A stretch of 64,000 nucleotides of DNA from assembly GCA_002361625.1 (NCBI GenBank), contig DETL01000021.1, forward strand, positions 44,401 through 108,400, read 5' to 3'. Below are positions 8,242 to 15,835 of the stretch, in pieces. The stretch is from Bacteroidales bacterium UBA3289 (GTDB lineage: Bacteria; Bacteroidota; Bacteroidia; Bacteroidales; UBA932). Numbering within the stretch: position 1 is the stretch's first letter; each line of letters opens with the position of its first letter. The notes below the pieces were generated by a model that made no database searches, was not told where the DNA came from, and saw only the letters and a program-made list of their open reading frames with translations. The position numbers were made by a program, and so were the translations under genes.

Positions 8242-10292
8242 TTCGTTTCCTCCTGATCCTGCATACCGTCTGCAAGGATATTTAACGTTGTCTTTACGAC
8301 AATCCAGTCATGGTGCCGGGTCTCTTCATCCAGCAAAGCGTAAGGGCGCATGTCCGGATGCGTCATCAGGTCTTCTTTTTTTTCTTCCGCATACCGGTAT
8401 CCGGCCATTTCATGAGAGGCATTCCAACGGAGATGCTCCAACCGCGCCAAATAATCCAGTACGGAAACCGTTCGGGAATCATCCCCGACAAAATGGCATC
8501 CCTCGTATTTATCCGGGATCCCCTCCGGGACCGCATGTCCATTCCAAAAAGAACGTGGGCAAAGGGCGGCTTTCTCCCGGACATGGAAATAATTGGCAAA
8601 ATCCTGTTCGGTCTTGCGACGGATCTCCAGTTTGTGGGCAAGTCCCGTTCCGGGTTTCCTGCGGATCCAATCCATACGGTCGTCCCACAAGACCTCGCTG
8701 GAAGTACTGGCCGCGTAAGCTGCCTGGAACAACCTGGCATAATGGATATAGCTTTCTCCGGATATATTGTCCCAGGTCCACGTTTTTTCCACATTCCCGA
8801 TGATCCGGATACAATCACGATCACCGTAGCTGCTGTTAAAAAATTGAATCGTTTCCTGGTAATCGGAAGCATGGTCCATCTTGACGACGATCAGGAACTT
8901 GTCCAGAGAAGGACGATACTGGTAGGCGCACGCCAGGATTTCAATGGCAAGGTCTATATTCCGTCCATCTTCGCCCAAAGAGATGAAGACATAGTTCAAC
9001 GAGCCGATCCTTTCTCTTAAAAAGACTTTGAAAGCGTGGGAGCGGACATCCTCGCACACGAAATGGACACGGCTCTCATCCAAAGCGGGATGGGAAGAGC
9101 GGAATTCGTCCGACAAGCGTTCCATCCGTTCGTCCACGATGTCGCACTGAAACGGACTGGGATTCCCTTCTCCGTTCACGAAAGCCCCGAATTCATAAAG
9201 GAAGGAAAGGGCTCCCCGGCCACTTTCCCCAAAGCCACAGACCAGCGCATGGAAAGGACTGTCCACATAACCCGCCGGCTCCCCATCTGCATCCTTCGCG
9301 ATATCGACCAAATGGATCGGATATAAAGATTCGTCCAGCTTGAGCGCTTTCGTCGCCAGGAAAGAGGTATCGACGATATGGAGATTCTCCGGAGAGGCAA
9401 GGTCTGTCTTCAGCGCCAGACCTTCCCTTTTGGCATAATAATAAACTTGTGCCTTGACAGGCAGCATCCGCTTAAGTGCAGCGACGTTCTCATCTGTATC
9501 TTCCGACAGTAGGTAAAAACAGGAATCCTCCCTGTCGGCCCAGTAACGTAACCTCTTCAGTCCCAGCTCTTCGAACAACGACTCCTCCACACTTTTCCCG
9601 ATCCGCTTGTTCGCTTTGAGCAAGATGGCATCCGGAAGGAGTGACCGTATCTTTTCCAAGGTAATCGACGTAGAGCGCACACCCCGGAACAGCCTGAAAA
9701 TAGAGACTTTGTCCGGAACCGGATCCTGGGTCGGCCCTTCTACGAAAAGGACCCGGTCCCCGGAAGGAATACTTTTGGCCAACGCGATCGACAAGGGACC
9801 GGTTCCCAAGAAGATATGGGTCCGCACCTTCGGGGCACGCAAAGAATGGAGCCACAACCAGGCCCGGCTCAACAAACGGCCCGCCAGAAAATGGATGGCC
9901 AGGATGGAGGTGGTCCATATGGCACACAAATACAGTCCCTGCAGCAGGATCAGGTGGACTTGCGGATTCGTTACACCTTCCACAGGAACGCCGGCTTTCA
10001 AGTTGAAAAAACCGACGAGATTGCCGAATCCCGACGCCAGTTTGAAAAGGAACAAGTCCAGCGAGGAGATCAGGGCAAGAATCAGTTTTGGAAACCAGTG
10101 CTTGGCTGCAGCATAGTCGTAGGCATACCAGTAGAACCACATTGACAAGACGAGGATGACCATCGCGGGAATCCATAGCAGCTTAGGTCCCCTCTTGAGC
10201 ATGCGCAAGGTGACGATGCCGTACAACAGTACAAAAAGTATGACGATTCCTGTCGCTTGACCGGCAGTGAGTCTTTCAAAAAAGAGTGGCAT
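8238..10292 (-). CDS. Membrane protein with two RCK-like Rossmann domains and a C-terminal RyR domain
   Basis: A 684-residue protein. Four hydrophobic segments lie in the first 145 residues (about 15-31, 39-58, 69-96, 112-138). A first Rossmann-like domain follows (residues 158-190, IFLGTGPLSIALA then a strand ending VLFVEG), and a second at 347-390 (ALVCGFGESGRGALSFL, then CDIVDERM). At the end, residues 612-675 carry a RyR-type domain: LARLEHLRWNASHEMAGYRY, THPDMRPYALL and HHDWIVVKT. The layout recalls channels with tandem RCK gates such as the CASTOR/POLLUX group or TrkA-linked proteins, with RyR as an added sensor. A channel function is inferred; no potassium selectivity TVGYG-like filter is seen. 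It starts three bases after the PEGA gene stop. Confidence 0.75.
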   Translation of the reverse strand: MPLFFERLTAGQATGIVILFVLLYGIVTLRMLKRGPKLLWIPAMVILVLSMWFYWYAYDYAAAKHWFPKLILALISSLDLFLFKLASGFGNLVGFFNLKAGVPVEGVTNPQVHLILLQGLYLCAIWTTSILAIHFLAGRLLSRAWLWLHSLRAPKVRTHIFLGTGPLSIALAKSIPSGDRVLFVEGPTQDPVPDKVSIFRLFRGVRSTSITLEKIRSLLPDAILLKANKRIGKSVEESLFEELGLKRLRYWADREDSCFYLLSEDTDENVAALKRMLPVKAQVYYYAKREGLALKTDLASPENLHIVDTSFLATKALKLDESLYPIHLVDIAKDADGEPAGYVDSPFHALVCGFGESGRGALSFLYEFGAFVNGEGNPSPFQCDIVDERMERLSDEFRSSHPALDESRVHFVCEDVRSHAFKVFLRERIGSLNYVFISLGEDGRNIDLAIEILACAYQYRPSLDKFLIVVKMDHASDYQETIQFFNSSYGDRDCIRIIGNVEKTWTWDNISGESYIHYARLFQAAYAASTSSEVLWDDRMDWIRRKPGTGLAHKLEIRRKTEQDFANYFHVREKAALCPRSFWNGHAVPEGIPDKYEGCHFVGDDSRTVSVLDYLARLEHLRWNASHEMAGYRYAEEKKEDLMTHPDMRPYALLDEETRHHDWIVVKTTLNILADGMQDQEETK

Positions 10293-10295
10293 GGA

Positions 10296-12725
10296 CTACA
10301 GATAGAATACGCGGAGAATATTGGCGCCCTTGCTCTCCTTGCCACCAAGCGTGAAACCGATGGAGGCCATAATCCCTCCGAACTCGAAAGGAGAGACATC
10401 ATAACCACTGTTTTTGCCGTTCTTATTATACAGGTTGACACCGCCTTTCAGGCTTCTGTAGCCAATTTTGAAATTCGCATTCAGGACAGGGAACCGGGAA
10501 TGGAATTCCAAGCCGAAAAACAGGTCCCGCATATTCACATAGTTGAATGTCATCCAACTCATGTCAATCTTCTCTATGGTATGCAATACAGGAAGCCAGT
10601 AGTAGGAGGCCAGCAGATCCACGTCAAGGAACTGATGAAGGCCTCCGCCAATCCGCTGTTCACCATTCAGGAAGACGCAGGATGCGCTGAAAAGATTCTT
10701 GGGAGTCGTTCCCTCATCGACCGCGTTGAAAAAGACACCCTTCGCAAATGCCGTAGAGAATCCCGGCCATACATACATCTTCAGGAATTCCAGGTTTCCG
10801 ACTTCCTTGAAGGGCAGCTCATTGGCCGTGACCTGATGGTCCATCAGGAGCAGATTACCGGTGAGCAGGGCAAAATTGCCGTTCGCCGAATAGGACATCC
10901 TGTTCAGGACATCTTTCTTTTCAGAGAAACGGAATGTACCCTTGTAGGCCAGATCACGGCGTCTCTTCTCGCCGCGAAGCCGTATCCCCTGGTTGAATCC
11001 GGGATCAGGGCCGAGGCTATAGCGTCGGTATTCGTATTTGTACCGACCATAGGGCAGATCCAAAACCGCATCGGTAAAATGGTCATACTCATTGATGACG
11101 AAATCTTCCCCACCGTCAAGGGAGGAGATGTAGATATTGAATCCGGCATTCGGATTTCCCGGAGCCTGGAAAGAATCCGAGAGTACCTTCAGAGGATGGG
11201 TGGGCTTCAAGGATACGGAAATCGTATCTCTCTCCCCGAGGATACGGGAGGTATTGACAAGCTTGACCGGATAATAATTCTTTTGACGAAGCAAGATCGT
11301 ATTCTCACCCAGCGTGACCGGCTTGCTGTAAACAGGCGTCCGGATTCCTTCCGCCACATCATTGATGACCACCTCTACGCCCACCGGATCCGTATTGATC
11401 GTCAGGTAAGAGAGCGGAACCATATTGATTTCGAAGTCAATGGTCTCTCCCGGATTGACATGAACCGCATAGGTCGGAATCTCGGACATATAATCCGGCT
11501 TTTCGAAAGAAATCTTATGGTCGTCTGCCGTGAACGGCAGTTCGAGCTTGTCAACGATGGTTCCGATAGGTGTCGATCCGTCTTTGATCACGGTTCCTTC
11601 CGCATTCTTCCCGCTGAAGAAGCGGATGGTTCCGCTTTTCGGGGTCATGACGATATCCAGGGGGATCATCTCCCCTTCCCGGACGGTAAAGGAATAGCTG
11701 TAATCCTCAAAATCGTTCGCAGTAGCGATGACCTGGTAAGTAGCAGGTTCGAGCGGAATGACGATATTGCGTTCCGAATCCTGATACAATTCGAAATGAT
11801 TGATCATCGTACCCGCCGAATTGAACGTCTTGAGGCCTCCCCTGCCATAATAGCCGTCCAGGTTGATGGCTCTCCCGCCGATGAACAGCTTGGGATTCTT
11901 ATCGTCCAGATTTCCGGAGCCGGCTTTGAGCGTCAATTTGGCCAAAGCGAAGCGCGGCACAAGATCGAATTTGTATTCTTTTGTCATCTTGGGATCGTCC
12001 GTCGCGCTGACGGAAACGAACGTATCCATGGGGAAGTAGTCGTTCCGCAGGATATGAATCGGGGTTTCACCCTCACTCAAAGTAAGCGTGACCGGAGAGA
12101 TACGGGGGGTGGGATCACTGCCTACCGTGATCTGTGCTCCTTCGGGATTCGTAAGGATCCGGACACTCCGTTCCTGAAGCGGACGGGCAATCTGGAGCAC
12201 CGGAAGGCCGCGGGTGACCGTCTTCCCTCCCGAGGTCATTTTGATGATGATTTCACTGTTGCGCAAAGTCGGGTCCGGATTCCGCAGCGCCTTGATGACC
12301 AAATTATTGCCACCCCTGTCCAAGGTGCACCATTCCGGGCAGCTTACCACCTCCCACTTCCCGAGTCCGCCTTTACCGGCCGTAACGGTGACGCTGTGCG
12401 CTTCTTCAGTATAGGCAAAATTCACGAAAGGCTCCGAAAAAACCAGTCGCTCGCTCTCTTTCTTTACGGCAGCGGCTTTGTCCAGTTCCTTCAGGCACTT
12501 TTCATAATCCGGACGGATTTCCTTGATGAAACTGTCATATTGCCGGTAAAGCTTCAATATTCCTTCGTACTGAGCCTTGGCCGCGGCAAAGTCTCCATTC
12601 AACATGTATACATTGGCGGCATTCTTCATGGTTTCGAAGGAATTCTTTTCGCCGGCCGTCTGGGCAGAGACCATTGCCATTCCCCCGATCAGGAAGAGCA
12701 ACGTAAAGAGCATTTTTTTCATCAT
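10296..12725 (-). CDS. Exported BACON/PEGA-domain protein with C-terminal beta-barrel-like region
   Basis: An 809-residue exported protein. A signal peptide occupies residues 1-22, followed by a helical, TPR-like stretch (about 25-90) and a BACON-like beta sandwich at about 97-180 (GKWEVVSCPEWCTLDRGGNN). Several PEGA-type repeats then follow: about 187-240 (SVRILTNPEGAQITVGSDPT) and again near LTINTDPVGVEVVINDVAEG. The last 180-200 residues alternate polar and aromatic residues and end RVFYL, as in outer-membrane barrels. PEGA domains are usually cell-surface or periplasmic adhesion modules. The first ATG overlaps the TIR gene stop (ATGATG), so it is coupled to a cytoplasmic signalling gene, an unusual partner for an envelope protein. 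Function unknown. Confidence 0.8.
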   Translation of the reverse strand: MMKKMLFTLLFLIGGMAMVSAQTAGEKNSFETMKNAANVYMLNGDFAAAKAQYEGILKLYRQYDSFIKEIRPDYEKCLKELDKAAAVKKESERLVFSEPFVNFAYTEEAHSVTVTAGKGGLGKWEVVSCPEWCTLDRGGNNLVIKALRNPDPTLRNSEIIIKMTSGGKTVTRGLPVLQIARPLQERSVRILTNPEGAQITVGSDPTPRISPVTLTLSEGETPIHILRNDYFPMDTFVSVSATDDPKMTKEYKFDLVPRFALAKLTLKAGSGNLDDKNPKLFIGGRAINLDGYYGRGGLKTFNSAGTMINHFELYQDSERNIVIPLEPATYQVIATANDFEDYSYSFTVREGEMIPLDIVMTPKSGTIRFFSGKNAEGTVIKDGSTPIGTIVDKLELPFTADDHKISFEKPDYMSEIPTYAVHVNPGETIDFEINMVPLSYLTINTDPVGVEVVINDVAEGIRTPVYSKPVTLGENTILLRQKNYYPVKLVNTSRILGERDTISVSLKPTHPLKVLSDSFQAPGNPNAGFNIYISSLDGGEDFVINEYDHFTDAVLDLPYGRYKYEYRRYSLGPDPGFNQGIRLRGEKRRRDLAYKGTFRFSEKKDVLNRMSYSANGNFALLTGNLLLMDHQVTANELPFKEVGNLEFLKMYVWPGFSTAFAKGVFFNAVDEGTTPKNLFSASCVFLNGEQRIGGGLHQFLDVDLLASYYWLPVLHTIEKIDMSWMTFNYVNMRDLFFGLEFHSRFPVLNANFKIGYRSLKGGVNLYNKNGKNSGYDVSPFEFGGIMASIGFTLGGKESKGANILRVFYL

Positions 12726-13654
12726 TCTGTCGTATTTAAGCGGGTCATTATCATTTCTATTTCTTCATCTGCAGGGATATCCAGGATCTCATCCAGCTGA
12801 TGAATAGCCTGCACATTCTCTCGGATGGCTTCCTCGGTCGATATCCGGTTTTCTGGGGATGCATATTTGAGCGGCTCATACAAAGCCTTGACCGTATTGA
12901 CTCTCCTCGTATGGATTTCCAGAAGATCCTGTCTGTACTCATCCCGGATTTTCTGGAAATCCGGTCCTTCAGGAGCAGACACGGTATGGAGTTGGGCGCA
13001 TTGTTTCATCAGCGTCTCGGCTTCGTCCACGCTGGGCAGGACAAACTCCAGGGAATCTTCCCGGGAAAGCCAGTTTTCCGTACGGGCCAGGATGGCCGCA
13101 CTCTCGGCCTGCATCTGCGTAGCCTTTCCTTTCTCAAACGCATGGAATCCGATCAAACCGCCCGCAATCACCAGCAAACCGAGTGCGGAGAACGCGATCC
13201 GGCGAATTCTCCGTTTTTTACCGGATGAACGCGACTCCCATTCGACGGACGTCCCATCCAAGGTGTGCCGGACATTCTGGACAAGCTGGTCCAATCCGTC
13301 CTCGGGCTTGTCCAGGGAGTCAATGTAGTTGATGCTTTGCAGATAATAGGCGCGGTCAATATTGTATGCGACATCATCCAGCCGGTATACGAGGATCGGC
13401 CGATGGCACTTGTCCGCAAAATAATTGATTTCCCGGCTGACTTCCGCGGATACGTTCGAATTCTTCGAATGGACATAGATGAGCATCTCACTGGAATCCA
13501 TCGCTTCGACCAGCTGGGTCTGCCAGTTGGCGTTGTGCCGAAGGTCCCTTTCGGATGCGAAACACGGAATGCCGCGATCTTCAAGATACTGACGGATGGC
13601 ATGAAGCGCCTTCACGTCTTTATTGGAATGACTGATAAACGCTGTATATTTCAT
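12722..13654 (-). CDS. Membrane-anchored TIR-domain protein
   Basis: A 310-residue protein starting MKYTAFISHSNKD, the typical first strand and box 1 of TIR domains. Residues 1-140 form the TIR domain: CFASERDLRHNANW, then SEMLIYVHSKNSNVS and EVSREINYF. Glu75 in SREI occupies the position of the catalytic glutamate of NAD-cleaving TIR enzymes, so NADase activity is plausible but unproven. A basic cluster (GKKRRIRRI, 145-153) precedes one membrane helix (153-173), placing the TIR domain inside the cell and a mainly helical 135-residue tail in the periplasm. The start at 13654 overlaps the previous stop as ATGA; the in-frame ATG at 13684 would lie inside the RyR gene. Confidence 0.85.
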   Translation of the reverse strand: MKYTAFISHSNKDVKALHAIRQYLEDRGIPCFASERDLRHNANWQTQLVEAMDSSEMLIYVHSKNSNVSAEVSREINYFADKCHRPILVYRLDDVAYNIDRAYYLQSINYIDSLDKPEDGLDQLVQNVRHTLDGTSVEWESRSSGKKRRIRRIAFSALGLLVIAGGLIGFHAFEKGKATQMQAESAAILARTENWLSREDSLEFVLPSVDEAETLMKQCAQLHTVSAPEGPDFQKIRDEYRQDLLEIHTRRVNTVKALYEPLKYASPENRISTEEAIRENVQAIHQLDEILDIPADEEIEMIMTRLNTTE

Positions 13655-14034
13655 CCTTTCAACTTTCTCCCGCACTGGGGGCAATATGCCATATCGACTG
13701 TGATATCAGCCCCGCAGGCCGGACAGGCCTCAGGAGCTTTTTTCAGAACCATGAAACCGAGCTTCCCCACCAGACGCAATGCATTCAGGGCTGTAAGCCG
13801 GTCATACTCTTTCTCCGACTCCGGCAATTCCGCATAAGGGACCAGACAGGGATGGAGTTTCCGCTCGTCATCCCGCTTGGGGCCATAACGCCAACCCTCC
13901 GCGAGACGGGCTTGCGCCCAAATCTCGTGGGTATTCTCTGCCAGCGTTTCGGCCAAGGCCGACAAATCGTCACTCAAACGGAAACCATCGACATCTTGTG
14001 GAGACGGCCAATAAGACTGCTTCTCGGATTTCAT
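13651..14034 (-). CDS. RyR-domain protein with C-terminal zinc ribbon
   Basis: A 127-residue soluble protein, first gene of the cassette. Residues 20-95 match the bacterial RyR domain, so named from ryanodine receptor repeats: NTHEIWAQARLAEGWRYG, KLHPCLVPYAEL and EYDRLTALNALRLV. Residues 104-121 form a zinc ribbon with C104-x2-C107 and C118-x2-C121. The same RyR pattern recurs at the end of the membrane protein three genes downstream. The role of bacterial RyR domains is not established; binding of a nucleotide-derived ligand has been suggested from genomic context. A TATCTTTG box lies 23 bases upstream of the ATG. Confidence 0.88.
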   Translation of the reverse strand: MKSEKQSYWPSPQDVDGFRLSDDLSALAETLAENTHEIWAQARLAEGWRYGPKRDDERKLHPCLVPYAELPESEKEYDRLTALNALRLVGKLGFMVLKKAPEACPACGADITVDMAYCPQCGRKLKG

Positions 14035-14056
14035 AGGTGGTCTTAGTACAGTTTCC

Positions 14057-14064
14057 CAAAGATA
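14057..14064 (-). promoter_or_regulatory. Candidate -7 box of the RyR-TIR operon
   Basis: TATCTTTG on the minus strand. The nearest upstream TTG is 23 bases away (14090-14088), slightly beyond the usual 19-21, so the -33 element is uncertain. The surrounding 14065-14110 is very AT-rich. Confidence 0.5.
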
Positions 14065-14111
14065 GCAAGATTTCTCTAATTATTTAGCAATAAAAATAAT
14101 TGATAGGATAT

Positions 14112-15221
14112 TTATTGGCCTAATGCTTTGAAGGTTTCCATGACGGTGCGGAGGGCTTGGGCGTCGTTCCATTCGGCCGTGTCGGGCTCTTGCTCGTTCC
14201 GGACGGCGTTGAAACGGCGGAGGAAGGGGCCGAAGCCGGACCAGACGGTGTGGATATAGCCTTGGAGACGGGCGGCGGTCTCCGGGGCGGACTGCTTCCG
14301 GAACCGGACCATGTCCCGGATCTGCTGCTCGCAAGCGGTCGGATTCCGGTAGCCGCAGGAGGCGACGGAAAGGCCCTTCGTCGCGAAATACACACCCGTG
14401 AGGTCTGCCCGCTCGTAATGCCAGTCGCAGATGAAGACATCCCTCGGAATCAGGTCAATGGCCCTCCAGGTATCGTTGTAGCTGGCCTCCCACTCGCCGA
14501 GGCCGGTCGTCCGGCCGTCCAGCAGGCGGTCGCCCCAGATCATGAGCTGCCGGCCCTTTTCCGCCAGATGGTTCCGGATGAGGGAAACCTCCCCGGCGAA
14601 AAGTTCGGCCTTGTCACGGCCGTGGCAGCGGGGGCATTCCTCCTCGCCCAGATAGAACACTTCGTCCATGCCGGCGTGGAACGCATCGGCTTCGAAGACG
14701 TCGCAGATCTCATCGACGACATCGAATACCACCCGGTGCACGTCCGGATGGAGGGGACAGTAACTCTTGCAATAAAGGCCGTCCGGATTCGGCCACTGCG
14801 TATAGTTCTCCGTCTTCACGGAAGGGTTCTCGTCGAATTCCGGGTATTCGCGCAGGAGGGCATGCGTCTGCTTCGCCCAGGACTGGTGACCCAGGAGATT
14901 GATCTGCGGCACCAGGCGGATCCCCCGTAAACGGCACACGTTGACGATCCGCTTCACATCATCCCGGGACAGGGTCTCCGGATCCCGCAATTCGGGATGC
15001 GACTCGTAGGCATAACCCCAGTCCACCCGCAGGATCAGCAGGTTGAAGTGCGCCGGCACGAGGTCTCCCTCGACAAACTTCAGGAAATCGTTCATCTGCC
15101 CGGGCGTAGGCGCCTGGATGGCAAGTCCCCGTACGGGAATGAGTTCGTCGATGGTCCCGGCGGCCCGGGTGGAAAACACGGCGGAGACCAGGACCGCCAA
15201 CACGAGAAGGATCCGTTTCAT
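14112..15221 (-). CDS. Exported GH20-like beta-N-acetylhexosaminidase family protein
   Basis: A 369-residue protein with a signal peptide (MKRILLVLAVLVSAVFSTRAA). It has a TIM-barrel-like body: FNLLILRVDWGYAYE, RLVPQINLLGHQSW and, near the centre, FHAGMDEVFYLGEEECPRCHG, which supplies the Asp-Glu pair typical of GH20 and related hexosaminidases. The N-terminal GH20b domain is absent, so it is shorter than classic enzymes. It probably removes terminal hexosamines or is a related barrel without that activity. The start at 15221 is chosen because the signal peptide begins there; upstream in-frame codons run through the promoter region. Confidence 0.72.
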   Translation of the reverse strand: MKRILLVLAVLVSAVFSTRAAGTIDELIPVRGLAIQAPTPGQMNDFLKFVEGDLVPAHFNLLILRVDWGYAYESHPELRDPETLSRDDVKRIVNVCRLRGIRLVPQINLLGHQSWAKQTHALLREYPEFDENPSVKTENYTQWPNPDGLYCKSYCPLHPDVHRVVFDVVDEICDVFEADAFHAGMDEVFYLGEEECPRCHGRDKAELFAGEVSLIRNHLAEKGRQLMIWGDRLLDGRTTGLGEWEASYNDTWRAIDLIPRDVFICDWHYERADLTGVYFATKGLSVASCGYRNPTACEQQIRDMVRFRKQSAPETAARLQGYIHTVWSGFGPFLRRFNAVRNEQEPDTAEWNDAQALRTVMETFKALGQ

Positions 15222-15241
15222 GGGTATCGGTTTATCTGATA

Positions 15242-15249
15242 CAAAAATA
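15242..15249 (-). promoter_or_regulatory. Candidate -7 box of the GH20-like gene
   Basis: TATTTTTG on the minus strand, 20 bases before the ATG; no TTG at the expected -33 distance. Confidence 0.45.
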
Positions 15250-15263
15250 GTGAAATTATTGGT

Positions 15264-15271
15264 TATCTTTG
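15264..15271 (+). promoter_or_regulatory. Candidate -7 box of the beta-repeat protein gene
   Basis: TATCTTTG on the plus strand, 20 bases before the ATG at 15292. It lies only 14 bases from the divergent -7 box, so the two promoters must interfere or share control. Confidence 0.5.
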
Positions 15272-15291
15272 CAGGAGATGCACCCCGAACG

Positions 15292-15795
15292 ATGAAAACC
15301 CTCCTGCCCCTTCTTTCGCTCCTCCTATTCCTGCCCGCCCTCGCCGGCAAGGAAGTCAAGGTTTACAAAGGAGACTCCCGCTATGTGAGCGACATCCTAT
15401 GCACCGTCCGGGACGGCAAGGTGTATCAGGGGCGGTCCACCTACTCCTCCGACATTCTGCTCCGCATCGACGGAAACGACATCTACCGCAAGAACTCTAC
15501 CTACCGGTCCGATATCGTCCTGACCATCCGGGACGGTGCCGCCTACGAAGGCCGCTCCACCTACCGGTCCGACATCCTCTGGACCCTCCGCGACGGCAGT
15601 CTGTACAAGGGCACATCGACCTACCGAAGCGACATCCTCGCCCACCTGCAGGACGCCTCCCGCAACGGCCGCCCGGGCCGCGAAGTCTTCCGGGGAACCT
15701 CCACCTACCGCTCCGACCTCCTTTTCACCATCGACGGCTCCCTCACCCTCCCGGAATTCATGGCCGTCTGGTATGCGGTGAACTACATCTATTGA
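15292..15795 (+). CDS. Exported protein of six about 20-residue beta repeats
   Basis: A 167-residue protein: a signal peptide (MKTLLPLLSLLLFLPALAG) followed by six repeats of the form Y-x-G-x-S-T-Y-x-S-D-I-L-x-x-I/R-D-G. Repeat openings are VYKGDSRYVSDIL, VYQGRSTYSSDIL, IYRKNSTYRSDIV, AYEGRSTYRSDIL, LYKGTSTYRSDIL and VFRGTSTYRSDLL, the fifth carrying an eight-residue insertion. The pattern predicts a small all-beta, propeller-like or 'beta-flower' fold in the periplasm. I cannot assign a function. The start at 15292 is supported by the signal peptide and the promoter box; longer in-frame ORF versions run antisense through the GH20-like gene. Confidence 0.78.
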   Translation: MKTLLPLLSLLLFLPALAGKEVKVYKGDSRYVSDILCTVRDGKVYQGRSTYSSDILLRIDGNDIYRKNSTYRSDIVLTIRDGAAYEGRSTYRSDILWTLRDGSLYKGTSTYRSDILAHLQDASRNGRPGREVFRGTSTYRSDLLFTIDGSLTLPEFMAVWYAVNYIY

Positions 15796-15805
15796 CCAGG
15801 CTCTT

Positions 15806-15830
15806 TGGCATTTCCGGCACAGAAATGCCA
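15806..15830 (+). terminator. Strong hairpin after the beta-repeat gene
   Basis: A perfect 9-bp stem TGGCATTTC / GAAATGCCA with a 7-base loop, 10 bases after the stop codon. No T tract follows on either strand, so it may be a 3' stabiliser or mark the edge of the repeat array rather than terminate. Confidence 0.4.
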
Positions 15831-15835
15831 CAGCT

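Larger units (their letters stand above)
8238..14100. other. Low-GC island holding the RyR-TIR cassette
   Basis: By direct counts on 60-base lines, GC is 48% at 8281-8340, 48% at 10741-10800 and 45% at 12841-12900 (range about 45-58%), against 67% at 7381-7440 and 67% at 14161-14220. The change coincides with the ends of the four-gene operon at 8238 and 14034. This suggests recent acquisition as one unit. No integrase, tRNA or direct repeat was found at the edges. Confidence 0.65.

Noticed and set aside
13684..13684. Earlier ATG for the TIR gene
   Set aside because: It would place ten extra residues inside the RyR/zinc-ribbon gene; the ATGA overlap at 13654 gives the normal TIR N-terminus.
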